Below, piece by piece: positions 42,956 through 51,579 of a stretch of 64,000 nucleotides of DNA (its first letter is position 1; each line of letters begins with the position of its first letter). The stretch is from Fusibacter sp. A1 (GTDB lineage Bacteria; Bacillota; Clostridia; Peptostreptococcales; Acidaminobacteraceae). The stretch is taken from the NCBI RefSeq assembly GCF_004125825.1, contig NZ_QQWI01000008.1, forward strand, positions 176,572 through 240,571. The letters are read 5' to 3'. A program made the translations under genes and the position numbers. The notes under the pieces were generated by a model. It saw nothing but the letters and a program-made list of their open reading frames with translations. It did not search any database and was not told the origin of the DNA.

Positions 42956-44152
42956 GTGAAATCGAAAACTTCTGCAGCAATTCTGATTTTGATTTCCATC
43001 GTTTTTATTGCTTTAATACTCGTATCGTGTCAATCAGAGAATGGCTTAAACGGATCAATCAGTGGAAAAAAATATATCAGTTTCACAGACCCGCGACTAG
43101 AACGAGCAATCATGTACTCAGTGTCCGTTTATAACGCACAAGACAAAGTATCGTCCAAGGTTGATATTGATGGTGACGGCAGAATCTCACTTGATGAGGC
43201 CGAAAAGGTTACATCGCTTTCTTTAAGCCGTATGGCAATATCAGACCTATCAGGACTAGAATACTTCATCAACATGAAGGAACTGAACCTTGGAATCAAT
43301 CAAATTACTGATTTGACCCCATTATCCAAACTCACAAACCTTGAGCAGTTACACTTATACGGCAACCCGATTAAGACTGCACAACCCCTATCAGGCTTAA
43401 GCAAATTACAGGTGCTAAGTTTTGAAGGTTGTGACCTAGACAACTTACAGGGCATTGAAAACCTACATGAACTAAGGAATCTAGATGCGTGCTCTATGGG
43501 CCTTGATGACATCTCTTACCTTGAAGGACTGACAAAACTTGAGGATTTATGCCTATTAGGCCACCAAATTGTCGACTTAGAGCCTCTAGAAAACCTTGTA
43601 GAACTCAAACGAGTCAACCTCAGTTTAGGCCCCGTAACAGATATCGGTGTTTTGGCATCACTTAAAAACCTAGAAGAAATAAATGTTTGGCATACAAGAA
43701 TTGAGGATATCACACCATTAAGAGACCTATCCAAACTTGTACATGTTGATTTGTCTGATAATAAGATTCAGGACCTTTCACCACTTTCCAATTTGACCCG
43801 ACTACAAAATCTGGTTCTTGAAACAAATGAAGTTAGTGAATTGTCGCCTATAAAGGACCTTCCTAATCTAAAATTATTGGACCTTACAGACAACAGAATC
43901 AATAACATCAATCCCTTAAAACACATGTATTCACTGGAAACACTTCAACTGGGTAGCAATCAAATCAAAAACATCACCGCTTTGGAGTACTTGGTCAACC
44001 TTAAAGTGTTGAACTTACGCATTAATGAAATTCAAAACGTCGACACATTGTCGCACTTATTCAATCTTGAAAAACTCTACATCGGCGGTAATCCAATTAT
44101 TGATCTAACACCCCTTGATTCATTGGAAAACACATTGATTATTACACAGTAG
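42956..44152 (+). CDS. Leucine-rich-repeat lipoprotein (internalin-like)
   Basis: A 398-residue surface lipoprotein. The signal peptide ends in the lipobox LVSC (Cys about residue 24). An EF-hand-like Ca site DIDGDGRISLDEAE follows at about 68-81. Then come about 13 SDS22/internalin-type leucine-rich repeats of 21-22 residues (for example LTNLEQLHLYGNPIKTAQPL and LVNLKVLNLRINEIQNVDTL). LRR arrays bind proteins or peptides outside the cell. I start at GTG 42956, 8 bases after AAAGGAG; the GTG at 42947 overlaps that site. It heads an operon with a MotA-like membrane protein and a membrane-bound LuxR regulator, so a sensing role is suggested. Confidence 0.85.
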   Translation: MKSKTSAAILILISIVFIALILVSCQSENGLNGSISGKKYISFTDPRLERAIMYSVSVYNAQDKVSSKVDIDGDGRISLDEAEKVTSLSLSRMAISDLSGLEYFINMKELNLGINQITDLTPLSKLTNLEQLHLYGNPIKTAQPLSGLSKLQVLSFEGCDLDNLQGIENLHELRNLDACSMGLDDISYLEGLTKLEDLCLLGHQIVDLEPLENLVELKRVNLSLGPVTDIGVLASLKNLEEINVWHTRIEDITPLRDLSKLVHVDLSDNKIQDLSPLSNLTRLQNLVLETNEVSELSPIKDLPNLKLLDLTDNRINNINPLKHMYSLETLQLGSNQIKNITALEYLVNLKVLNLRINEIQNVDTLSHLFNLEKLYIGGNPIIDLTPLDSLENTLIITQ

Positions 44153-44171
44153 GTTTTGAAGGGAGGACAAC

Positions 44172-44618
44172 ATGTATATTATCGTATTGATTCTAGCAAT
44201 CATACTCATAGCAGTCTCTTTATCGATTGAAGGGATTTTCTATATACTTGATTTCCCATCCTTAATCATTGTACTTGGCATTTCTGTCCTTCTGTTTCTT
44301 GTAACAGGCTTGTGGAATGACTTCAAAAGAGCTGTCAGACTCACACTAACAAAAGGCAATTTCTATGAGGTGCTTGAGTTGAAAAGGTCCTTGTTGGCAC
44401 TACAAGCCTTAAGAATCATAGTGATTTGCACAGGAGTATACGGCACGGTCATTGGCGCTTTAGGACTTGCTCAAAGTACTTACAGCCCATATGACCTTTT
44501 GCCTTCAGTGGCGGTAGTGCTCATCAGTATTTTTTATAGCTTATCTGTGATCCTAATAACCCTTCCTATGACGTTTAAAATAAAGGGCCTTTTGTTGAAT
44601 AAAGAGAACGATAACTAA
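44172..44618 (+). CDS. Membrane protein with MotA/TolQ-like features
   Basis: A 148-residue protein with about four membrane helices. YILDFPSLIIVLGISVLLFL resembles the first helices of the flagellar stator protein MotA, and LISIFYSLSVILITLPMTFK resembles the MotA helix 3-4 region, but the cytoplasmic loop is short. It therefore looks like a shortened stator/ExbB-type protein without a MotB partner. It lies 19 bp after the LRR lipoprotein gene and 15 bp before the LuxR gene, with a GGGAGG ribosome binding site. It could relay a signal through the membrane; the role is inferred only from context. Confidence 0.6.
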   Translation: MYIIVLILAIILIAVSLSIEGIFYILDFPSLIIVLGISVLLFLVTGLWNDFKRAVRLTLTKGNFYEVLELKRSLLALQALRIIVICTGVYGTVIGALGLAQSTYSPYDLLPSVAVVLISIFYSLSVILITLPMTFKIKGLLLNKENDN

Positions 44619-44633
44619 AGACAGGTGTTATTT

Positions 44634-45209
44634 ATGAAAGAACGGTTGAAAAGCTTATCAGTTTTTATTCTGTTTATCCTGCTTATTATGGGGGTTATAG
44701 ATTATAACATCCAGGCAATTGTTGACGTAAAAATTGTCCTCCTCATGTTTACCTGTATACTGATGCTTACATTTGCCTCATATAACAAGCAGGAATCCAA
44801 CTTTATAAGCGTTTACACTTATCAGGTCCTACTGACAAGTTTATTCACTGCGACCCTCTTATTTTTAAAAGAGTTATCAGGTTCATCAATCATAAACTTT
44901 GTAACGCCCCTAAAGCCCATCATATATGGTGTCTTGTTCTATTTGGGGGCAAATATCATTCATATGCAAACAAGAACAGGCAATTCACCTGTTTCAGACC
45001 TTGAAGACATCCTTTCATCTGACTACGGATTATCTGAAAGAGAAATGTCAATTGCGATTGAAATGCTCAAGGGCAAATCGAATAAGGCTATCGCAAAAAA
45101 ATACTTTATTGCTGAAAGCACTGTAAAGAAACATGTTCAGCATATACTCAAAAAAGCAGATGCAAAAAATCGCATGGAGTTTAAACTCAAGATTGATGAA
45201 AACAGATAG
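44634..45209 (+). CDS. Membrane-bound LuxR-type transcriptional regulator
   Basis: A 191-residue protein with about four membrane helices (residues 8-115) followed by a C-terminal LuxR/FixJ helix-turn-helix: YGLSEREMSIAIEMLKGKSN, then KAIAKKYFIAESTVKKHVQHIL. A DNA-binding domain tethered to the membrane suggests one-component sensing of an envelope signal, possibly through the two proteins encoded upstream. The ATG at 44634 follows AGG by 8 bases; a GTG three codons earlier is an alternative. It ends the three-gene operon. A weak hairpin follows at 45349. Confidence 0.8.
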   Translation: MKERLKSLSVFILFILLIMGVIDYNIQAIVDVKIVLLMFTCILMLTFASYNKQESNFISVYTYQVLLTSLFTATLLFLKELSGSSIINFVTPLKPIIYGVLFYLGANIIHMQTRTGNSPVSDLEDILSSDYGLSEREMSIAIEMLKGKSNKAIAKKYFIAESTVKKHVQHILKKADAKNRMEFKLKIDENR

Positions 45210-45348
45210 GTCAAACCTATCAGCCTGCCACTGCTCTGGCGGAAGCTTCATGAAGCCAGCTAGACAATTTGATGCCATCAACTATTATGAAGGAGGCGTT
45301 GGCGCATATTTCATTTTGGAATAAACAAATCTTAACACCTTCAACTCA

Positions 45349-45371
45349 GACCTGTTTATCAGGTCCTTTCT
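45349..45371 (+). terminator. Possible terminator of the LRR operon
   Basis: GACCTG (45349-45354) pairs with CAGGTC (45360-45365) and CTTTCTTT follows. The surrounding gene-free stretch 45210-45632 shows nothing else that I can name. Confidence 0.5.
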
Positions 45372-45632
45372 TTGGCTTGTAAATGCTAGTCAAAACCGTC
45401 AAGTGACTACTGACAAGGTTATCGTGGTTTATGATATTGCGTGTGTAGTTTTCAATAATAGGAATCCCCTCTACACATTCAATCACCTACCTTCTTCAAA
45501 ACTCATATAATTTAATCAACAATTCAAAAAAATGTTAAATGATATTCCCTTTCTAAATTTATAACAGCTTCCCAGACAACGATTTTATGTGTGTATGCAA
45601 CTACAATTATATGATTTCACAATAAATTCCTA

Positions 45633-45661
45633 CAAAAAAGCACTCCAAATAGAATGCTTTT
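45633..45661 (-). terminator. Terminator of the BREX operon/WYL gene
   Basis: On the minus strand AAGCATTC pairs with GAGTGCTT (one G-T pair) and six T follow. It overlaps the WYL gene stop codon. Confidence 0.75.
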
Positions 45662-46649
45662 ACTTATTCATGTACATTTGCAACACATTAGTTAAATAGT
45701 CTTTCATTAATTCTTCTAATGCTGCAGGCGCTACAATTCTGGCCTTTTCACCAAACATTAAAAGCCATCCAAAAAAAGTGTCTGAAGCGGATACATCAAC
45801 AGAAATTCTAAATGTAGTTTCTGTTTTACCATGAATGCTTACATCTTTCCCAAACCGATCAATAACGACATTAATTAGTGAATTATCAAATTCAAGTTCT
45901 ACACGCTCAGTATCACCACTAAACATATTAAAAACTTTCTTTGAATATTCGACTAAGTTAAAATCTTCAAACTCATTAATTATTGGTCTAACAATTTTAC
46001 TCACTTCCATTTCAGACATGCGATCCACTCTAAAATGGCTTATGTCTTGGTATCTATCATGATAAGCGATCAAATAATAATTTTCATTGACCCACGTTAG
46101 AGCATAAGGACTTACACAATAAACTTCTCCATTTCGTCTAAACTTAAGACGTTTATCAACTGTATAATCAAAATACTTAAACTTCACCATCTTATTTTGC
46201 TGTATTGCATTATGAATAGCATCCACATTATAATAGATGCTTTCGTTCATGGTTTTAACACGATCGTTTACAATCACTTGTCGATGTAAGTCTTTAGCAT
46301 CGTGTATACTTGCTAATTTTTCGATTTTTTTGATTAACTCTTCACTTTTTTTATGTGTAATAAATTTAGAAGCTTGTACAGCGTCTACTAAGAGCTTTAG
46401 TTCAGCTAATTGAAACTCTCTACCTGCAACATAATAATTATTTGTTCTTGTCTTGTCACAAATTATATCGATGCCAAAATTCTTTAAAAGATCTATATCC
46501 GTATAAATAGATTTTCGTTCTGCAGATATTCCACAACTATTAAGTTCAACAATCAATTCATTAACCGTTAAGGGATGATTTTCATCAGTTTTAGCCATTA
46601 GTATTTTTAATAAAAATAACGTTTTCAATTTTTGATTATTTAACTGCAT
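45660..46649 (-). CDS. WYL-domain transcriptional regulator (BrxR/YafY-like)
   Basis: A 329-residue regulator. It has an N-terminal winged HTH (about 5-65, with ISAERKSIYTDIDLLKNFG), a WYL domain (about 130-215, with VKFKYFDYTVDKRLKFRRNG, SPYALTWVNENYYLIAYHD and HFRVDRM) and a C-terminal WCX part ending in an APAALEELMKDYL segment. WYL regulators of this layout (BrxR, CapW, BrxR-like YafY) control BREX and other defence operons and may bind a nucleotide signal. Here it is the last gene, 81 bp after brxA on the same strand, whereas brxR is usually upstream. The start at 46649 lies 9 bases after AAGGGG. Confidence 0.85.
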   Translation of the reverse strand: MQLNNQKLKTLFLLKILMAKTDENHPLTVNELIVELNSCGISAERKSIYTDIDLLKNFGIDIICDKTRTNNYYVAGREFQLAELKLLVDAVQASKFITHKKSEELIKKIEKLASIHDAKDLHRQVIVNDRVKTMNESIYYNVDAIHNAIQQNKMVKFKYFDYTVDKRLKFRRNGEVYCVSPYALTWVNENYYLIAYHDRYQDISHFRVDRMSEMEVSKIVRPIINEFEDFNLVEYSKKVFNMFSGDTERVELEFDNSLINVVIDRFGKDVSIHGKTETTFRISVDVSASDTFFGWLLMFGEKARIVAPAALEELMKDYLTNVLQMYMNK

Positions 46650-46730
46650 TATTATCATCCCCTTTTCTATAAGCTATTTTTAAACAATTTCCACAAATCA
46701 ACAATTTCGAAACATCATCTCAAACGCACA

Positions 46731-47435
46731 CTAGTCTTTTGCTAAAACAATTTTCCCACCAAAATTATTTAATGTAAACTCTTCAGAATTGTGAAGTATT
46801 TCATGACTTACTTGGAAATTATATGGAAACATTTGTGCAGTTTGCGATAATTCTGAAATTTCATAGTATGCTTTTTCACCAATAGCAATTACGGTTAATA
46901 TTAAAAGTTTAATTGTCATATCATCTGTTATCATTTGCTTATTAATCTTATAAACACCATTCTTTTCATTTTCAATAACCTTCAAGTACTTTAGTGTTTG
47001 AAGAATTTTGTCAATTGAATGTAACAAGGTTGTTCTTTCACCCCACAGTTCAAACAATTTTTGCTTTATCCAAGAGGTTGTAAAAGTATCCTGAATGTTT
47101 GTTACTTTTCCAATCAAATTACATACATCTGAAAAAACTGGGTAAGTGATAATAATCATGCACCAATGAATAGCATGTTTATTTGATTTATTATTTTTAT
47201 AACACTCTAACGCGAACTGACGTATTTGTTCATTTTCATCCATAGGTTTAACCCATATATTCATCAAAATATCTCTTGATTTTCTTAAATTTGTAGGGCT
47301 TTTTACCTCAAAAGATAAATATTCATCTAATTCAGTTTTTATCTCAATTTTAGTTTTACCTTCTAATACTAATTCTACTGTTTTAGTTAACCATTCTAAT
47401 TTTATAGGGCGTGATAAACCAACAATTTTAGCCAT
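46731..47435 (-). CDS. brxA: BREX protein BrxA
   Basis: A 234-residue helical, DNA-binding-type protein in the position and size range of BrxA (DUF1819). Supporting segments are IKTELDEYLSFEVKSPTNLRK near residue 40 and the winged-helix-like SIDKILQTLKYLKVIENEKNG near residue 145. BrxA is a small BREX component with a winged-helix fold related to NusB-like folds; its exact job is unsettled. It overlaps the end of pglZ by 8 bp, so the two are translationally coupled. The call rests largely on operon position, with sequence support. Confidence 0.8.
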   Translation of the reverse strand: MAKIVGLSRPIKLEWLTKTVELVLEGKTKIEIKTELDEYLSFEVKSPTNLRKSRDILMNIWVKPMDENEQIRQFALECYKNNKSNKHAIHWCMIIITYPVFSDVCNLIGKVTNIQDTFTTSWIKQKLFELWGERTTLLHSIDKILQTLKYLKVIENEKNGVYKINKQMITDDMTIKLLILTVIAIGEKAYYEISELSQTAQMFPYNFQVSHEILHNSEEFTLNNFGGKIVLAKD

Positions 47436-48882
47436 TTTTAACTCCTTTTATTTTAATGAATGGAACAATTACCTCATCAATTGACATACCTCCATGAGTC
47501 ATTACAATCTCATCTTGAATGTCATATGACGATCCTGATTCACATATAAGATACTCATATTGCTTGTCTAGATAATAACCAGGGTATGAAATTTCTCCAC
47601 AGTCACCATATATGCCTTTATCAGCAAATTCTTTTAATACCATCATCCGTTTTGATCTAGTTTCAACCTCTATCCCTAGACCTTTTGGTTTTCCAACTCC
47701 TGTACACAATGTATTCCCATGGTCAGATGTAATATAAATATCAAAACCATTCGAATATAAATCACTTACCAAATGTTGAAGTTCACCTTTTTTAGCATAG
47801 TACTCAATATCATTTAACATACCATGTCTACCTTGCATTTGATTATGTACCAAATCATCAATGTCATTAATGATTATACTTACAAATTTAACAATTGGTG
47901 AAAGATTAAGATTATATCCTCTTTCATATGAAATCTGATTTTTCTTATATCCCAAAGTTTCTGCTGTACTTCTAAACTCATATTCCTCTTTAGCTAAATT
48001 AAAAGGATTTTTTAACTCAACTGGATATTTCCCACTTAAAAGACTTTGCCTAGATATCGAAGTAGTTGTAGGAATCAGAGCATAGCAACAATTATAGTCA
48101 AACAAAATATTATCAAATTCTTTTGAAATAATCTCAAAATCAAAAATTGACATTCCATCCATTACTATTAAAGCGGTTTTCCTATTCCCTCTTGCTATAT
48201 ATTCGAGTACTCTAGTTAACATTACTGGACCATTATTATTCATTATTCCAGAAAGTGAGTTGTACTTATTAAGAATAAAATCTTTAAAAGCATCTTCAAC
48301 AAATTTTAGGTCAAATGTTTGATCGAGCTTTGCAGAAAAATATTCTAATCTACCCTTTTTCTTGGCCATATCAATCCAATTTATATATGACAACTCACTT
48401 ACCATTATGCTATTTTTAATCTCTTTATCCAAAACTTCACAATATTTTTCTAAATTTTTGTTTCCATAAACTATATTTTCAATAAACCGAATTGTTTTAT
48501 CATAACTATTACATAATTCAAAAAGCTCCTCATACGCCAAACTAAGTAGCTCAAAATCAACTTTATGACTCAGTAATGTATTCCTATCTAACTTGGAAAA
48601 AATTCGACTCATACTCAAATTTGCTATATACATAGCTTTCCTTATATCAAATGGCACATATATATCACTTGTAACGATTACAGCCCAATTTTCTTTAGAA
48701 TTTCTTATTTCTGATTCATATAAGAACCGAAATTCTTCTACATCTTGATAGAAGGAAATATTAAATCCACTACCTTTTATGTATGCTGCATAATCAATTC
48801 TATCAATTATATTATCTTCATCAAAAATAAGGATCAACTTCTCATATTCTGCTGAAATTAAATCGAATATTCGTTTTTTCAT
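47428..48882 (-). CDS. pglZ: BREX alkaline-phosphatase-superfamily protein PglZ
   Basis: A 484-residue PglZ-domain protein. The metal-binding motifs of the alkaline phosphatase superfamily are visible: IVMDGMSIFD (first Asp), the TTTSISRQSLLSG nucleophile region, IYITSDHGNT (Asp-His) and MTHGGMSIDEVIVPF (His). It is essential for BREX defence and methylation in studied systems and has metal-dependent nuclease or phosphatase activity. PglZ proteins of BREX are often 650-850 residues, so this is a short form with a reduced N-terminal part. Its start lies 6 bp after the helicase gene, and AGTGAGAG precedes the ATG. Confidence 0.88.
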   Translation of the reverse strand: MKKRIFDLISAEYEKLILIFDEDNIIDRIDYAAYIKGSGFNISFYQDVEEFRFLYESEIRNSKENWAVIVTSDIYVPFDIRKAMYIANLSMSRIFSKLDRNTLLSHKVDFELLSLAYEELFELCNSYDKTIRFIENIVYGNKNLEKYCEVLDKEIKNSIMVSELSYINWIDMAKKKGRLEYFSAKLDQTFDLKFVEDAFKDFILNKYNSLSGIMNNNGPVMLTRVLEYIARGNRKTALIVMDGMSIFDFEIISKEFDNILFDYNCCYALIPTTTSISRQSLLSGKYPVELKNPFNLAKEEYEFRSTAETLGYKKNQISYERGYNLNLSPIVKFVSIIINDIDDLVHNQMQGRHGMLNDIEYYAKKGELQHLVSDLYSNGFDIYITSDHGNTLCTGVGKPKGLGIEVETRSKRMMVLKEFADKGIYGDCGEISYPGYYLDKQYEYLICESGSSYDIQDEIVMTHGGMSIDEVIVPFIKIKGVKNG

Positions 48883-48888
48883 CTCTCA

Positions 48889-51558
48889 CTACTCCAAACA
48901 TGCTAAAAACATAAGCTTGAATTCAGGACAAAGTTGCTTCCCAGCTATAAAATTTCTTTCAACTTCTGCTTTTTCTTTAGCCAAACTTTTTAATTTATGA
49001 CTTCGAATATTTTCTATACCTATACGTTTAGCAGCTTCTATTCTTAATTCCAGTGCATACATGTATTTTCTATAAGTCTCATCATTACGTTTTTCAAATT
49101 CATTTTTTAATGAAACAAAGGTATCATATGCAAAATCACTTGATATTTTTTCAAGATCTAATATTATATTTTTGTCAATATCTTTTCTATCAGTTGTTGA
49201 TAAACCTACTTTTTCATCCAAAAACGCATCCCAAATTTTCATTCCAGCTACTGGTCGAAGCAACATCTTATCATTAACAAAAATCGGCAAAATTCTTTGA
49301 GCTTGCGAATCATTTTTAATTATAAGTTGCCACAACATAAAATAACCCTTTTCATTCGGAAAATTTTCAATGCTTACATTTATGACATTGCCTTTTATGT
49401 CAAACTCAATATCACTATTCAAATGTTTTGTTATGATAGCATCAGTGATGCTTAAATTGTGAATTGGTAAATATGGATTCCCTCTATAATTTTCATAATG
49501 AGTAACCATTTGTTGAAGAGCATTTTCTAAATCAAAATTAGATTCAGTTCCAACAAAAGTTGAAAGATCTTTTTCATCTTTAATAATGTCTCGTACCGCC
49601 AATGTATTTTTAACTTGTCGTTTTAAATCTTCTTCCACTGGTTTGATATTGTAATTTATATCCTTAGGATTTCTGATAGAGTTCATATAAACATCAGTGA
49701 AGTTAACTTCAGCCATTTCGTTATCAAGTACATCTGAATATTTATCTATTCCGACCTCATTTAAAATAACCTCAAGCTTTTGCTCCAGGACATCTTTTAC
49801 CCTATTTTCAACAGTATCAGCAAGTATAAAATTAAATATTTGTACGTCTCTCATTTGACCAATACGATCAATACGTCCAATTCTTTGCTCAATTTTCATC
49901 GGATTCCAAGGTAAATCATAATTAATAAGACAATCAGAGAATTGTAAGTTCAAACCCTCGCCACCAGCATCTGTAGAAATCATGATATTAGTTTGTGTCT
50001 TAAATTCAGACAACACCGTATTTCTTTCATCCATACCTAAACTGCCATTCAAAAGTGATGTAGAATATCCTTTTGATTTAAGTAAGTTACTCAAATAATC
50101 CTGGGTAGCAACAAACTCAGTAAAAATAATTAATTTTCGATTCTTATCCTCCGAAAACAGATTATCAATTATATTAAGTAGTGGTTCAATTTTTACATCA
50201 ATGTACTGATATTCAGCCTGTTTTGCAATGGCAACTAATTTAGTTAGTTGCTCAAGTTCATCTTTAATATCCAAAGAAATTGTTTGGATAGCCTCTTCCA
50301 TATTGCCTTCCATTTCCATTTCTAAAAAATCTTCTTCAGTCATACTTTGATATTTAAAACTTTGATCTTCTAATACTTTTATCCGTCTCTCTATACTTTG
50401 CCTTATTGCGCTGGTACTACTAGTAACCAACCTTTGCATCATGATAAGTAAAAACACAAACCACATGTTTTTTCCTCGGTTTCTCATTGCCTTGTTGTAT
50501 CCTTTTGATACATATTCTGTAGTAATTTCATAAAGTTCTCTTTGCAATGAGTGACGTTCATCCCAATTAAGCGCTACAATTTTTGTTATTCTATTTTTAA
50601 ATAGTTTATTTCCACTATTATCAATAGCCTCTCTTTTTTCAGTGCGTATAACATATGGTGAAACTTGTTCTTTTACTATTGCTCTAAAGTTTGGAAATGC
50701 CTTTTCATCAACTAAACGTACTAACCTTAAAAAGGGTTCAGTTTTTCCGTTGTGGGGAGTAGCCGTCAATAATAGCAAGTATGGACTTGATGCTGACAAC
50801 AAGTTACCAAGTTTATATCTTGCAACTTCACTTGAGCTGCCCGCTACACGATGTGCCTCGTCTATTACTACTAGGTCCCATCCACTATTGATAATTGAAT
50901 AAATTCTATCTTCATTATACTTAGCGATTTTTTCTTCTGACCAACCACTCCGTTTTTCGAGTGGCTTAATCGAGTCCATTGGGGATAACACTTGATCAAA
51001 CTGACCATATACATCTTCGTTACTGGTTATTTTACGAATTGTGTCATAATCTTGGGGAAGAATAACATGAAATTTTTCATGAAATTTTTCATGCATTTCA
51101 AGTTCCCACTGTGACACAAGACCAGTTGGACAAACAATTAACACCCTTTTTACAAGACCGCGAGCCTTTAACTCTTTAATTATTAGGCCGGCCTCAATCG
51201 TCTTACCAAGCCCTACCTCATCTGCTAATATGTATCTTACATTATTTGATGACAATGCACGATTAAGAACATGTAGCTGATGAGGTAGCGGTATAATGCC
51301 ACTAGTAAGGTTAGCAAGAATTCCTGTGGATGTTTCGCTTTTAATTTTTGACAAAAGAGTAATATAGCGTAGATAACTTTCATTATAACTAAACTCAGAA
51401 AGAGTATCGCTGAGCTGATCTGCTGAAAGCTTGTAAATCACGCCACTGGAATGATGATATACTTTATAAGAAATAAATCCCCAAACCTCAGATTTTTCTA
51501 GAATCTGCACTTTTTCACTTTTAGTTATATCAAAAGCATAATCACCAACACAGTACAT
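48889..51558 (-). CDS. brxHII: BREX type 3 SNF2-type helicase BrxHII
   Basis: An 889-residue Swi2/Snf2 helicase. Motif I is LADEVGLGKTIEAGLIIKEL, motif II VIDEAHRVAG, motif III LLLTATPHNGK, and motif VI EQRIGRIDRIGQ. An N-terminal beta-rich region precedes the motor. DNA translocation probably serves to scan or remodel target DNA in the BREX complex. The Met at 51558 follows GAGGGG by 7 bases; a TTG five codons earlier is less likely. It lies between pglXI and pglZ, in the order known for type 3 BREX. Confidence 0.88.
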   Translation of the reverse strand: MYCVGDYAFDITKSEKVQILEKSEVWGFISYKVYHHSSGVIYKLSADQLSDTLSEFSYNESYLRYITLLSKIKSETSTGILANLTSGIIPLPHQLHVLNRALSSNNVRYILADEVGLGKTIEAGLIIKELKARGLVKRVLIVCPTGLVSQWELEMHEKFHEKFHVILPQDYDTIRKITSNEDVYGQFDQVLSPMDSIKPLEKRSGWSEEKIAKYNEDRIYSIINSGWDLVVIDEAHRVAGSSSEVARYKLGNLLSASSPYLLLLTATPHNGKTEPFLRLVRLVDEKAFPNFRAIVKEQVSPYVIRTEKREAIDNSGNKLFKNRITKIVALNWDERHSLQRELYEITTEYVSKGYNKAMRNRGKNMWFVFLLIMMQRLVTSSTSAIRQSIERRIKVLEDQSFKYQSMTEEDFLEMEMEGNMEEAIQTISLDIKDELEQLTKLVAIAKQAEYQYIDVKIEPLLNIIDNLFSEDKNRKLIIFTEFVATQDYLSNLLKSKGYSTSLLNGSLGMDERNTVLSEFKTQTNIMISTDAGGEGLNLQFSDCLINYDLPWNPMKIEQRIGRIDRIGQMRDVQIFNFILADTVENRVKDVLEQKLEVILNEVGIDKYSDVLDNEMAEVNFTDVYMNSIRNPKDINYNIKPVEEDLKRQVKNTLAVRDIIKDEKDLSTFVGTESNFDLENALQQMVTHYENYRGNPYLPIHNLSITDAIITKHLNSDIEFDIKGNVINVSIENFPNEKGYFMLWQLIIKNDSQAQRILPIFVNDKMLLRPVAGMKIWDAFLDEKVGLSTTDRKDIDKNIILDLEKISSDFAYDTFVSLKNEFEKRNDETYRKYMYALELRIEAAKRIGIENIRSHKLKSLAKEKAEVERNFIAGKQLCPEFKLMFLACLE

Positions 51559-51579
51559 ATTCACACCCCTCAATTAACC

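Noticed and set aside
45133..45324. 63-codon plus-strand frame after the LuxR gene, ending YYEGGVGAYFILE
   Set aside because: Most of it overlaps the LuxR HTH in another frame; the tail could be a gene relic, but no family is recognisable.
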